A DNA stretch of 64,000 bases from Epiperipatus broadwayi (Eukaryota > Onychophora > Udeonychophora > Euonychophora > Peripatidae). Both the position numbers and the translations under genes were made by a program. Below the pieces are notes generated by a model. It made no database searches, had not been told where the DNA came from, and saw nothing but the letters and a program-made list of their open reading frames with translations. Shown here piece by piece: positions 11,664-23,755 of this stretch. Location: NCBI GenBank assembly GCA_028023455.1, contig JAQFVV010012982.1:64001-128000 (forward strand), read 5' to 3'. Within the stretch, counting starts at the first letter, position 1; every line of letters begins with the position of its first letter.

Positions 11664-12659
11664 GCATATACTTTGCATTTCTCATTGCAACAGTTTTACT
11701 TCACAATTCACTTCACACACAGATTTGATAATGAAGGTATTCCTTTGAAAGTATTTAGTGAAATAAACTCAAATAGCCAATTATTTATTTATTTATTGCA
11801 TTTCATTTATTCACTTGCTTTACCCATTTATTATTTTATTATAAATTTCTAAATTATTCTGCCAGCACTTAATGCATTCCATTTTTTTTTTTTACTTGTA
11901 TCACATTTTAATCTAAAGCTTCTATTTTGGTTCCCTAGTAATAATAAATATCCTCTTGTGTTAGCAAAAATCTTATAATATTTAGCACTTTTTATTATAT
12001 TTATATAAATCTAAGCTATTTTTAATATATTTTTCGCATCTTTACTTATTTTTAACTAATCAGTTATCTATATATATTCAATTCATAATTGTAACCCTCT
12101 GATATTGCATTGAAATAATCACAGAATTTTACTTCTTCAATTCTGGTTTAATATTTGATGTCATGAATGGCTTTCATTTTTGTAAGGTTTAAAGAATTTA
12201 CGAACTGTAGAAAATATTTCAATAATATATTTCTTTCTATATTAAAGTTTTTAATACTGCTTTGGAAAGCATAAAATTGACCAATGAAGTATTATAAATA
12301 GTAGAGTTTGTACAAAATTCGACTTTTTTAAAAAAACGTTTTTTGAATTTTTTATTCAAAAAACTCGTTTAAACCGGTTTTCGAATATTTGTTAAAAATA
12401 AAGTTAAAGATTTTATAAAATAATTTTTCTTATTTCAAAATATGGATGATTATTAATATACAAAAATTAATTAACAATTTAAATATTTAAAAAAAAATTA
12501 CACATAAATTAAAAAATAATATTAAATTAACAATTCAAATAGTAAAGTAACAAAATATGAATGAAATTGATAAAAATAATAAAGAACGATTAAAATAAAC
12601 AAAATATATATTTTAAATAAATAACTAAAAAATGCGATATTAGGGACCTCTACAAATTA
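11664..12659. other. AT-rich sequence downstream of the Penelope-like element
   Basis: 11664-11760 may be its 3' untranslated part. The rest is AT-rich, with T runs near 11883 and A-rich sequence at 12470-12610. No gene is seen. Confidence 0.4.
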
Positions 12660-13470
12660 TTAAATTTTAGTTGCATTCTTAAGAAAATGTGACTTTAAAA
12701 GGCATAATGCATTTACTAAGATTTAATCTTGTTCTAGCTTTAGTTGCTAAGTTGCCAGATATCGAAATGCTCACTAGCCATTAAGCTTAGCTTTATTGTT
12801 TTTAAAGCGTCAAATAATAAATGTAAATTCTGTTCTCTTATTTGTTGTTTTGTTAATTCACAATCCACTTTTAACATTTTAGCATTTGTTGTTTTTCTTT
12901 TTGATTTCTCAGTAAATTGTTGCATAGATTTTTCTATCTATTCTTTTATTAAGGTAATATCATGTTTAATTTCTTTATTTCCTGCTTCATTATCAGAATT
13001 TATTTTGATACATGAATTTGTATTTGGGAATATTCTTGATAAAAAAATTTCTGACAATTTTATAATTTCAGATTTTGTTGATAACAAAAAGATATAAATG
13101 GTTTGTTGATAAATAGTGGGAATTCTGCCAATAAAAAAGCAGTGTTATCAAATCAATGTGACACTTTTCATTAATTCTAGCTTCTAATGCATCTATTAAT
13201 TTGAAACTAATTTCAGTTTTTAAAGGTCTGAGTTCATTAAGAAAAAAATTCGAAAATGCCTTCACTCATTAATAAATTGTCAACTTTCCGTCCTAAAAAT
13301 TCTGTTGTGAATCATACTAGTTTTAAAATATTGTAAAGCTCTATAATTTGAGCATAATAAGTCTCATTCCATTTATGAGAAGCAGTGAGATCATTTAAAG
13401 CAAGTAAAACACATTCTTTTTATATGAGTTTTGTGAAACATTTAAAAAAAAGTGTTTACACAGAATGATC
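12660..13470 (-). pseudogene. hAT-superfamily transposase C-terminal remnant
   Basis: Read on the minus strand with frameshifts and stops, pieces match the order of a hAT transposase C-terminal half. About 13420-13330 reads SHKWNETYYAQIIELYN. About 13265-13071 reads ELRPLKTEISFKLIDALEAR and HIDLITLLF. About 12925-12760 reads QLTKQQIREQNLHLLFDALKTIK-type sequence and ends MASEHF, where intact hAT proteins carry PTSVASERAFS of the dimerisation domain. The superfamily call rests on this last block and on the general order. It is inactive and its inverted repeats were not found. Confidence 0.55.
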
Positions 13471-14577
13471 AAATCTAACAACAGATGTAAAATTATTTTT
13501 GAATTGTGTCAGCACCACCTGATAATATACAGAAACAAAGACTCTTTATTTGGAATAAACTCATAAATGTTTTATATTAAAGTCAGTTTGTCTGGAATAC
13601 AATCAGTCTTTTGTAAATTTTTTATGTATTTGTATATTTCAACAAACTAAAGATCATAAGCACTTTACAAAATAAGATTTCATTTTTAAAAATAATTTTT
13701 ACATTAAAACTGGACTTTTAAATTTTAAAACTAGCTTTCAACTTTAATATATTTGAGTAAAAATGGTTTAAAACTGGGTTTTAAAACTATGAAACCCTAA
13801 TAAATAAGTTTCTATGAAGAGATTGTTGAAAAATCATGCAAAATTTTATTGAACATTTTTTGACCAAATTAAAAATAAATATTTGAGCTTTCAATTTTTT
13901 TTATTTAATTCAGTATATTAAGAAGGCTATTGGATTATGAATTGTGACAATATAGTTTGATATTCATAGATATTCTTAAGCATCTTTGTTTTTATAGATA
14001 AAATAAAGTCAACTAAAAATTGCCAAAGATTCTGATTACTGTATTAACAAATAATGCAGTTGTAATAGTTTGAATATTGATATGATTGGGCTTATGATTT
14101 TTATCCATATTTTTGTTTGTATTATTTTAAAAGTAATAATAATATAGGGCCTAGTTATCATGAACCATTCATTCCATTTATCATTTTCCTGTGACAATGA
14201 GATTATATTTTAATGCAATTATATTTCTAGTCTTCAATTATACATCATCATCTTTGACACTAATCTTCTCTTTTCCTATATTGTTTTTTTCTGATATTAA
14301 ATTGTTTATTTGTAATCAAGAGTTAACACACTTATATCAAACAGATTTTTTTAACATTTTGTACATATGTTAAAAATCTATAATTTGTTTACTATAGAGG
14401 ATTTGATGGATTAAATTATGAATATGTTGATATCAGTTCAATAAGTTTTCAAGGATGCATATAAAATGATATATTTTAAATGCTTTCATTAAAAAATAAG
14501 TTATACTAAATAGAAATAAAAACAAATATTATTTTCAGTTGATTGTAAAAGGAGCCTCTATTAAAATGGTTGAAATT
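13471..14577. other. AT-rich intergenic DNA
   Basis: No gene recognised. The sequence aactgggttttaaaactat near 13770 could be part of a hAT end but I could not find a partner. Confidence 0.4.
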
Positions 14578-15300
14578 TTATGAGCCTTAAATTGAAAACA
14601 TTATAATATTTTCAATTCAAGCTCATTAGCTTATATAGTCATATAGGTCTGAACTCAGTTCAGTACCAATAAATTTTGGTATCTTTGGTTCTTTAATAAC
14701 CATAGCTACCATTATCTTATTAGGCAGGATTGAGTTTAAGCCAATAAACATCACATGATCATCATTTCTTATGCTTGCTCATAACTGTTATTAAAACAGA
14801 CAAAACTCTCTATATGTATTGCCACTTAGTGCAAGCCAGAGTAATCAATGGATGTCAGAATCCTACCTAATAGAATAGGGGTGGCTATGATTATTAAAGA
14901 ACCAAAGACACCAAAATGCATAGATAGTGAACTGAGTTCAGACCTATATGACTATATAAGCTAATGAGCTTGAATTGAAAATATCATGGTGTTTTCAATT
15001 TAAGACTCATAATTTTGTAGTTAAGTAGAGATAACAGGTGGCTTCTAGAGGGTTGCATTATATCCTAAGATCTAGGTGCAGTGCTCTCAGATCCAAGGCT
15101 TCTCACTGATGAAGGCTGCAAGCCAGAAACTATTCTGGGGATATTGGATGAGTAGGCACTAGATGGGAATTTTATGCACAAGCCTTCTGGCATCCATTGA
15201 TTACTCTGTCTTGCACTGAGTGGCAATATTATAGGAAGTTTTTCCTTTTTTAATAATAGTCATGAGCAAGCATAAAAAATTGCGTCATGTAAATTCTTAC
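14578..15300. mobile_element. R2 composite: inverted and tandem R2 units with a hammerhead
   Basis: 14578-14737 is the reverse complement of 14868-15028 (shared block gagctcattagcttatatag in one orientation). 14738-14867 is R2 downstream sequence in minus orientation (starts ccaataaacatcacatgatc). 15029-15300 is R2 in plus orientation with the ribozyme at 15091-15149 and the arm gcacaagccttctggcatcc. On the minus strand the end of one unit runs directly into the start of another, so the locus holds both tandem and head-to-head units. Confidence 0.7.
15091..15149 (+). ncRNA. Hammerhead ribozyme, type I (R2)
   Basis: CTGATGA is at 15106-15112. Stem II pairs GGCT (15114-15117) with AGCC (15121-15124) across GCA. 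GAAA is at 15126-15129. The predicted cleavage is after C15135 (context TTC). Stem I has an inner helix ttctca (15100-15105) with tgggga (15136-15141), an internal loop ggc over ta, and an outer helix atccaa (15091-15096) with ttggat (15144-15149). Stem III is minimal, with a C/T mismatch at 15130/15133, and the 15113/15125 pair is A/A. These suggest a slightly decayed ribozyme. The sequence is distinct from R1. Confidence 0.75.
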
Positions 15301-15514
15301 AATAAATGATTAAATTAATTAATTTCTGGACATCCCCACATTTTTATTTCAAATTAAATATAAAAACCCTAATTGTGGTTGAAGAAAACATTATTTTTTG
15401 GCTTTTTACTAAATAAAAATGTTTATTATAAATTACAGATATTATTTGTTCTCTAATAACATTTAATCTATTTCTATTTCAACTTTCTTTATTAAAAGAT
15501 TTAGTGATTGTCAA

Positions 15515-15622
15515 GCATTGTTAGCCGGGAAGTCAGCGCAGCTGCCTGCAAGCAAGCAGTTGGTTGCAGATGGTTGTTGTGGATTTGCCTCCCAGCCGAT
15601 GCTATGACTGAAAAAAAAAATT
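15515..15622 (+). repeat. tRNA-like short element with A tail
   Basis: The sequence gttagccgggaagtcagc is followed by gtggatttgcctcccagcc, which resembles a pol III B box, and then an A run at 15611-15620. It is a possible SINE or tRNA pseudogene. The fold is not convincing as a functional tRNA. Confidence 0.4.
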
Positions 15623-16189
15623 AATGATTAAGTTGAATTGTGAAGCTATCTGTTAATATAAATAAAAACAAAATATTTCTGCACAGTTATTGTAATTTTC
15701 TTTGCAATATAATAAATTTAATGATTTCATTTGTATTTTTCACATAAAAAAAATTGAATGAATTAGAAAAAAAATAAAATCAAGATTATTTTTGATTTAT
15801 TATTATTAAAGTGGACAGAAATAAAAATAATGGACTATGCATTTAAGGAATTCTTAAAATAAAAATTTTGCTAAAAATTCATATTTTCATAGTTTTTGAC
15901 ATTGCATAACTCAATGAGATGTAGTTACTTCCATTTCAATTATAAATATCTAAAGTTATGATTGTTTATTATTTCATATATATATTGTACCTACTGAAGT
16001 TTGAGATGAGTTTCAGTATGTGGTAAAATAAATGTCATATTTTTTTTCATTCTTGTTTGATATTGATGGTGGATATGTTAACCTATGAAGAATTGAACTA
16101 TGTTGCTTATTATTAATTGTATTATATAAGATTGTTAATTTATTTTATTCATTTTAAAATGGATATGTGATAATAAAGCATATAGTTTT
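15623..16189. other. AT-rich sequence, nothing recognised
   Basis: No coding signal or repeat family recognised. Confidence 0.4.
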
Positions 16190-16262
16190 GATAATGTATT
16201 CATTTATTATTAACACTCGCAAAGCGTTTGCACAATTAGCTTGAAAGGCTGATATTCGAATG
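16190..16262 (+). repeat. R5 solo arm
   Basis: The block gcttgaaaggctgatattcg, preceded by aacactcgcaaagcgtttgc, is the terminal arm also seen at both ends of the palindrome at 42849-43281. Confidence 0.75.
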
Positions 16263-17589
16263 TAAATATTCTTTATTATATATATTTTTGTTACTGTGAA
16301 ATGATTTTATTTGTATCTTAAAACATAAATGTTTGTTATATATAATAATAGTGAAATATTTTTATTTATTTATCATTATTTTATGTAATAAAATTTTGAT
16401 TTGAGAAAGACTGGTTGGAATTGGATAAAGTGTTAATAAAAGCTATTGCTATAGTTACTGTGGCATTAATTGGAAAAGTTAGAAATAGAGCTGAATAAAA
16501 AAAATCCTCTCTTATCTTGGCTTCAATAGAAACAAATCTATGTTCCTTCATGTAATATTTTTTTGCTTATTTTTACAAGTATGTGATTACAAAAAATGAA
16601 TAGAATGATGGGGTGAAAGCAATAATGCTCATCTGTTGACTTGACAGGATCATCAAATTTGTGAGAGGTAACAATTTATTAAAAATATGAAAATTAATTC
16701 TTAGTATTTTTTAAAAACTATCGGAATATTTCTTTGCTTTAAAAAATGGATATCACATACTTTTCAATGAAATCTAAAAGCTAATAACATAAAATGTACA
16801 TAAAGACTATGTTCACCTACTGATATAATTTTATAAGCTTGATGGATTATTTATGCACCAGATAAACCCTACCACATCATAATGGATGAAACTAGCATCT
16901 GTTCACCTGTAATCTTTTATGAATTGATTACTTTCTAAATGAAAGGATATCTGCATTGCATCATTGTATATATATATATATATATTAGTGTTTGCACACT
17001 TATAACCTTATATAGATCAAATAACTTGAATGAAAAGATAATTTAGATATTTGGAAAATATCAGAATAAAATGTACTTTGAATCTCTTAGCTTTTTGTAA
17101 TATTTTTATTTTTTCTGGAATAATAAATCATTGTCAGATTAACATTATATTTTCTCTTCATTTAATATGTGTAATATTTATTAATATAAATAGTAGTATA
17201 ATTTTAGATTAAGTAGTGTAAAATGCATATGAGGATGGAAGACCTAAAGATATGACTGAAAGAGAAGCTGATAAATCATACAGAAGGAATAAAAAAAGGT
17301 ATGCAAAAATATCTAAGAATTAACAAGAACTATTCAAAAAAAAAAACAAGTAAAATTTATAAAAAGGTGAAAAATATTCGAAATAAATTAAAGTGAGAAA
17401 TATAATACATCAAAAAAAGAAATAAAGTAAAGCAAAGTAGAAGCAACCATTATAGTGAAAGTAAGCCAGTTCACATCTGATAAATTATATTAAGCTCAAA
17501 ATGATTGAAGAGGGAATAAATCACACACACATAAAAATGGTAATTAAATCTAGCTTTTAATTCATAAATTACAAAATAAAATTAATATA
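16263..17589. other. AT-rich sequence with a short coding-like stretch
   Basis: A (TA)n run lies near 16968-16986. 17226-17310 translates into a basic peptide (READKSYRRNKKRYAKISKN) that I do not recognise and that is too short to call a gene. Confidence 0.35.
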
Positions 17590-17965
17590 TATGGTAAATG
17601 AGCACAGATTTTCACATGACCCACCACTCTCCACTCCATCGTATAACACTGATACACTTGAACACATATATGTTGAAAAGATAAATAATCACCAATACAT
17701 GTATTTCATGCTAAACCAGCAATCATCAGTTGGTACAGATTATCATCTCTAGACATATATGCAATAAGTGCTCAGATATATATTAAGATAGCCAATGTTC
17801 ATACTTTAATGGACAGGCTTCAACCCACTTCATCCTCCAACTCTTCAGCCATCCATCCAATTGAAAATCTGATGATGGAATGCTCAAATACCACCCTCAG
17901 GCTGAGATTTTTATCACACCCATGTTGACCTAAAGTTAAGCTGCCTCTTATGTATAGGACATAAT
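17590..17965 (-). mobile_element. R1 hammerhead retroelement copy B (tandem partner of C)
   Basis: Minus-orientation R1, starting after gagcacagattttcacatg and continuing through the ribozyme, the block ctttaatggacaggcttcaa and ccatccaattgaaaatctga. With copy C it makes a same-orientation pair. The equivalent ribozyme positions (17692 and 18213) are 521 nt apart, giving the repeat unit length. Confidence 0.8.
17684..17745 (-). ncRNA. Hammerhead ribozyme, type I (R1-B)
   Basis: On the minus strand the core CTGATGA is complementary to 17723-17729 and GAAA to 17704-17707. Stem II pairs TGCT with AGCA. Stem I has CCAA with TTGG (17692-17695) inside, an internal loop, and an outer helix of at least six pairs (ataatc with gattat). 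All core bases are intact. Confidence 0.82.
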
Positions 17966-18042
17966 CCATTTAATACATATACAAGGGATGAGCAGACATC
18001 TCTACTGTGTAATAACTGAAGTACAGGCTTATTATATACTTG

Positions 18043-18045
18043 TAT

Positions 18046-18106
<61 letters not shown>
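18043..18106. repeat. (TA)n microsatellite
   Basis: About 60 bases of uninterrupted TA lie between the two R1 units. Repeat number is likely variable. Confidence 0.95.
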
Positions 18107-18111
<5 letters not shown>

Positions 18112-18375
18112 TATGAGCTCAGACTTTCACATGACCCACCACTCTCCACTTCATCTCATAACACTGATACACTTGAACATGAACACATATATGTTGAAAA
18201 GATAAATAATCACCAATATACATATTTCATGCTAAAACAGCAATCATCATTTGGTCCAGATTATCATCTCTACACATATATGCAATAAGTGCACAGATAT
18301 ATAGATAGCCAATCTTCATACTTTAATGGACAAGCTTCAATCCACTCCATCCTCCAACTCTTCAACCATCCATTA
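18106..18375 (-). mobile_element. R1 hammerhead retroelement copy C, ribozyme mutated
   Basis: The same blocks as copy B are present. The ribozyme region (about 18204-18268) has stem I and GAAA, but the core reads ATGATGA (complement at 18244-18250) instead of CTGATGA. The conserved first C is lost and cleavage would be abolished. Confidence 0.8.
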
Positions 18376-20535
18376 ACTTTTTTTATTTATTTATAATTAA
18401 ACAACTTTTTAGATTGCATAAGAATATTTAAATATTACAAAGATTATTTAATCCACATTAAATTATACTTGGTCCCTCATTTTTCATGTTCAAAGTTTCC
18501 TTTACTAATTAAAAATATTTTCTATGTCTGTATTGATTTATATAAAGTGTATTGGAAAATTAGATGCTATTAGTTGTCAAATGCTTTTCATTTATTACCT
18601 TAAGTTACTAAACTTTCCAAGTAATCACATAAAATAATTTATTGTCTTGTTTAAGTTATTTAGCACCAAACACTTTTTGAAATATTTCCATATTTAATTG
18701 TAAATCTTTAAAGCATTCTACCTTAATGATATTGTTATAAAATCCATTGTTTAAAATAACATATTCTGCTGGCAGCAGACCTAATATCAGATGTCATTTA
18801 CAAAGTTTTGGAGTACATAATTTTCCCACTTTTGATTTTTTAATCAATTATGTTCAAAAAGAGTTGGTCTAACCAATCTGAAAACTAGCTTTATATTTTG
18901 TTTTAACAAAAAAACGTCAATATCTCCCTCAGCGGATAATTAATATCAGTAACATTAGAGATATTCAAAAAATTTTACACCCACAATCCTAAAAAAAGAA
19001 ATTATAATATAAAACGTCATCATGTCAGAAAGTTATTGTATTTTCTAAAATAAATAAATGCATATATTTTGTTGCTTATCAAATATACTTTAACTAGTTT
19101 GACTTTATAAGTTGAAATCATTTGTTTTCAAATTTTCAATCCTACCAATATCTTGTACTTGCTATTTACAACTATACTCACAATAGATCTCTTCAATTAA
19201 TACATTAGATGTGTTTTTTCACTATTCAAACATAGTTATCATATTTACCATGTGTCATTTCTTGCACCATTACTGCTTGCAAACTATTTGAATCCCTTAA
19301 TTAAAACAATTGGAAGAAATTATAGAAGGGCTTTTCTTGTCCCATTTTCAAGTCAAGGTTCACTTTGTTGACTCTGTTGATCTCTAATTAATCTGCAAAT
19401 GTCTAACATTAGACCTGTACTCAGCATTTTAGATTAACCTTTAATTAAATACTAACTTTTACAATTTAATAAATCATTTTTGTTGTAGTTTTTTATTGGT
19501 AAATAGCTTTCATTCAATTTTATGAGCAACACTAATAGTATTCCTGAAAATTTTGCTCAATGTTTTTAAATTAAATCATCACTTAAATAACCTACTAATT
19601 AGAAAATTTAGTGATGTCCTTTGAAGCCATTGCACTACATTGTAAAAATTCAAATCATTAATGCTATTCTTAGTGATTTTCTATGTTTCTTAGATGCATG
19701 TAATAAATTTTGTAATAAATTATAAGCTATGATCTATAGCTGGATTTTTATTAGTCTCTATCACCAATACAACTTGCTTTCTTATTTGTAGAAGCATTTT
19801 AAATGTAATCAGCAGAAAACAATTTTCAGTTTTCTAAAAGAAAATTCATATATTACTATTTTTTTAATTAAAACTGTATGAATTTTAATTAACTTACTGA
19901 GTTCATTACCATATGCTGGAATAATTTTTCTTATGGATGATGCTCTTAAGATATTGCTATAAATGTTCAGCTAATTATTAGATTACTTACTAAATATCTT
20001 CTACATCAGTATAAAAGCAATTTGTTATTAATATATTTTTATAACATTTATTGTTAAAACTTCATTGAGATGTCAACATTTTTATATGTCACATGCTGTC
20101 TAAACCTCTTGTTTATGCTTTTACACGATACTTGATTTTTCTACCAAATAGTATTGCTTTTATTTTCAGATTTAAGTTTAATTTTGATCCTATAAATGCA
20201 GTTGGAATATATAGATAATCATTATATTATGATCATTATACTATTGTGAGTGATGTCATTGGATAGATATAAATAATTTATATCCAACTTAAGATCCTTC
20301 ATTATTTCTGTTTAATATGTTGAATATTTATTATTAAATATGAAATCATTGTATTCTAGTCTTGTACATGCTTTACATCATAAGGGGACTGTCAATTTTC
20401 CAAAAGCATTCATTTAATATCATATTGATGCTATGCAAATGCCATATGTTAAACATCTGAATCTGAATAATGCATCTATTATTCTTTATACTGCCACAAC
20501 AATGTGAATAACTTGCAGTTTCCTGAAGGTTTGTG
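18376..20535. other. AT-rich intergenic DNA
   Basis: About 2.2 kb without a recognisable gene, RNA or repeat family. Confidence 0.4.
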
Positions 20536-21105
20536 ATAGTGATATTTTAGTTGTATTTATATAATGGATTATTTCCATCATCTAGTGTAAAATACTGAAT
20601 GTCTTTAGAAAAATTTAATTTTATTTAAAATTTTCAAAGCACATTCAACTATTATTAATAGCATGCAGGTTGTTATATACACAATGTTTCAAGAGGTATT
20701 ATTGTCCTATCTTCTTCAGATATTGCTGGCCTGACCAATAACAGTATTAGTATGGGGATCAAACCTGGACTTTTAGATTTTTGAATAATGAATTTTAAGG
20801 TTATGCTCTAACCAAATGAGCCAGTCTGCCAAAGGGTTATCTTAAAATTCAATATTCAAGAATCTAAATGTCCAGGTTTGAGTCCCATGCTAATACTGTC
20901 ACTGGTCAGACCAGCAACACCCGAAGAAGGGGGGAGAATAATACTGCTCAAAATGATGTACATATACTAACCTGTATGCTATTACTAACAGTTGAATGTA
21001 ATTTGAAAATTTAAGTAAAATTAAATTTTTCAAAAGATATTCCATATTTTATACTAGATGGTGGAAATAGCTCAATTATAAATACAACTGAATATCTTGC
21101 TCTTT
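20536..21105. repeat. R3 tRNA-derived SINE, head-to-head pair
   Basis: The left unit (20536-20838) is in minus orientation: its reverse complement starts with TGGCTCATTTGGTTAGAGC, a textbook pol III A box, then a B box (GGTTTGATCCC) and the SINE body. The right unit (about 20830-21105) is in plus orientation, with B box ggtttgagtccc at about 20875-20887. The units meet at their tRNA-like heads. Body motifs ccagcaa and ctgaagaag recur at 24046, 41508 and 33781. Confidence 0.8.
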
Positions 21106-21624
21106 CTTTCTATTGGTCAAATAAAATTTTTAGATAATAATCAATATTAGTTTAACACTTATACACATAAATCATGGCATTCATCTAATTTTACTATTTA
21201 AATTTTTTTCTGCAGTATTTTCACTTTTACACAGTTAAAAAACTGAATGATTTATTGTTTAGGGAATCATAAAAAGTTTAAACACTTTGACAGAGCTTAG
21301 CCTCAATTTACGAACTTCTACTCCAAAGTCTGCCATCATTGGTATACCAAAACATACAAGGAACTTTTATACAATATTGCCATCTTCCATAACTGATATA
21401 TTCATTATTAATTCTGTCTTTTTACTTAGAGAGCTTGAAAAAAAGTGAAATAAGCAAAGAGACAGTAGTTCATATTATTACTGAAAAGTGTATAGTTTTT
21501 CAAATTTATTTTAGTATTTTGCTATATTTAATTTTTTTATATTTTAACAATGCGGTTATTTAAAATAAAATTTTTATAAGCATTCCTAGTCTTCTATAAT
21601 ATTTCATCTATTGGCGGTTAGATA
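21106..21624. other. AT-rich sequence
   Basis: No recognisable feature. Confidence 0.4.
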
Positions 21625-22305
21625 CTTTAAGAGTAGGAAAGTAGGACTAAAGATAAATGTTAAAAAGACTAAAGTAAAGTTTAATCGATTTGTTCAAATA
21701 TGAAAATAAAGATTGATTATGATGAATTAGAATAAGTTAACAGTTACAAATACCTTAGTCAGATTATTAATACAAATGGAAACATAATGGATGAAATTAA
21801 TCATAGAATTAAACTTAGTTGGAGTGCTTTTGGTAAAAATAACTTGACACTAAAAGGAAATATGCCTATATGTTTGAAAAGCAAAGTTTAATAAATGTGT
21901 TATACCAGTTCTTACTAATGGATCTGAGACTTGGACATTTAATAAAAGAGCAATATAGAGACTTCAGACCATTCAAAGAAGTATGGAGTGATGCATGTTG
22001 GGAGTAACAAGAAGAGATTGAAAATGCAATGTATGGCCTAAAATTAAAAGATCGAAGTGGAGTTGGGCTGGATGTATTGCTAGAAGAGATGATAATAGAT
22101 GGACAATTAAAATCTTAAACTGGATTCCAAGAGATTGTAAAAGACCTGAAAGAGACCACATGTGAGATGGATGGATGAAATAAGAAAGTGTGCAGGGGTG
22201 ATGTAGAGAAGAGAAATTAAAGATCAGAGAAGATGGATCAAACTTGGAGAGATCTTCATCCTGCAGTGGATTGATAATGGTTGTTGATGATGATGAATTT
22301 TAAAA
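21625..22305 (+). mobile_element. RTE LINE 3' end
   Basis: Plus-strand conceptual translation with several stops gives the RTE C-terminal third: KINVKKTKVKFN, then SYKYLSQIINTNGNIMDEIN, then ETWTFNKRAI, then KWSWAGCIARRDDNRWTIKI and ILQWIDNG, ending in a tgatgatgatga run at about 22286. It is close to the copy at 1061-4160 and 5'-truncated. Confidence 0.85.
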
Positions 22306-23755
22306 TTATAGAGTATTCATAATAAAAAAATGAATTACGAAATGAAAGATGAAAGTTATTTTGTATAATTTAATTTTATAACAACTATTATTTTTATTTA
22401 CCATTATTATTTTATTATATTTAATTATATTACGTAGTAGAAGGTATAAAATTTAAAGTTTATATTTATAATTTAATTTTTAAATAGCAAATCCTACTAA
22501 GAAGCCAGATATTAGAGTTTCCTCATTATTTTGTATTAATTACTTTACTTGGATAGTTTTATTAATAGATAATATTTATTTAAAATTAAGTTTTGTGTAT
22601 AACCTCTTTATTGGTTTCAAAATCATTTATTGCAGTTAGATATTTTAAATAAGGCATAGTAAAAGCACTCACCTCTTCTCTTCTTCATTTTTTCTCTTCA
22701 ATATTGTCTCTTACCATTTTTAAATTTTTCCTTTAAATTATATGGGTAAATCAATAGTAAAAGTTGCCTCATATCATAATCAATTTTATTTATTTATTAT
22801 TTTACTTTATTATCAATACATCAATTCGCATTTGACCAATCCGACTTCTTTTGGAAAATTGATACACATTTACTAACAAAAAGGGATTACATGGTGTAAT
22901 GAGAAAACAGATGAAATGTTCAAAAAAATTCTGGTCTTGTTTGGAAATTACTAAAATAATCCCTGAACTATCACAGTGAATTTATATGAGTCATGGTGTG
23001 GAACAAGTGTTTAAATAATTATATGAGGAACTTCCGTAATGTGTATAATTTCTTTTTCTAAAAGAAAATTGAGTAACTAAGTAAAAAAGTGCTACGACAA
23101 AAACTTGATCATTATGCTCGTAGTCATGATTGCTTGCCACTCTTATAACATGATAAGATTAAATCTCAAATCTGGAGTAGCATATAAAATAAAGATGTTA
23201 CATTATTAAGATGCACATATGAGAATCAAGTGCTGAAATAAAATTACAAAGCAAAATTGAAATATAATTCATTTACAATGGCTGACAAACTAAATTTGGT
23301 TTATAATCTTGAAGTCCAGAATTATGCTACCAACTCAGTTTTTATTTTGAATTTTGAATTTCATCCAAAATTATTCATATATATATATTCCAGAAATTTC
23401 CAAATTACTATGAGGAATTGTTACCTAAAGTGGCTTGCTTCCATATAGCCAATGTAAACACAAAATATTTAATGGAAGTACAAGTATAGAAAACGTTATA
23501 CAAAATGCAGCTAATGAAAAACTGATGAGAGTCTGAGTTATCTAATCTCTATGTTTTAACTATGATTCAGAGCTATATTTGTGATGCAGTTCTGAAATTG
23601 AGTTGTTATAATAAAGAATGTTAAGAGGATGAAAAGCAATGACAAATTACCATCCATAGATTTATCAAGGAGCAACATTAGATTGTAATATTCTGTTAGC
23701 TAATTAATCTAAGTTGTTTATGGAAAGAAAATTTAACATAAATATTTTAAAATAG
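22306..23755. other. AT-rich intergenic DNA
   Basis: A 63-residue frame at 23257-23448 has no recognisable motif. Nothing else is seen. Confidence 0.35.

Noticed and set aside
17226-17310. Short basic peptide READKSYRRNKKRYAKISKN as an exon
   Set aside because: Too short, no splice context that I can support, no related sequence in the window.
17870-17900. CTGATGA near 17881 (and its complement at 47617) as a further hammerhead
   Set aside because: It lies in the R1 body but is not followed by a stem II hairpin and GAAA.
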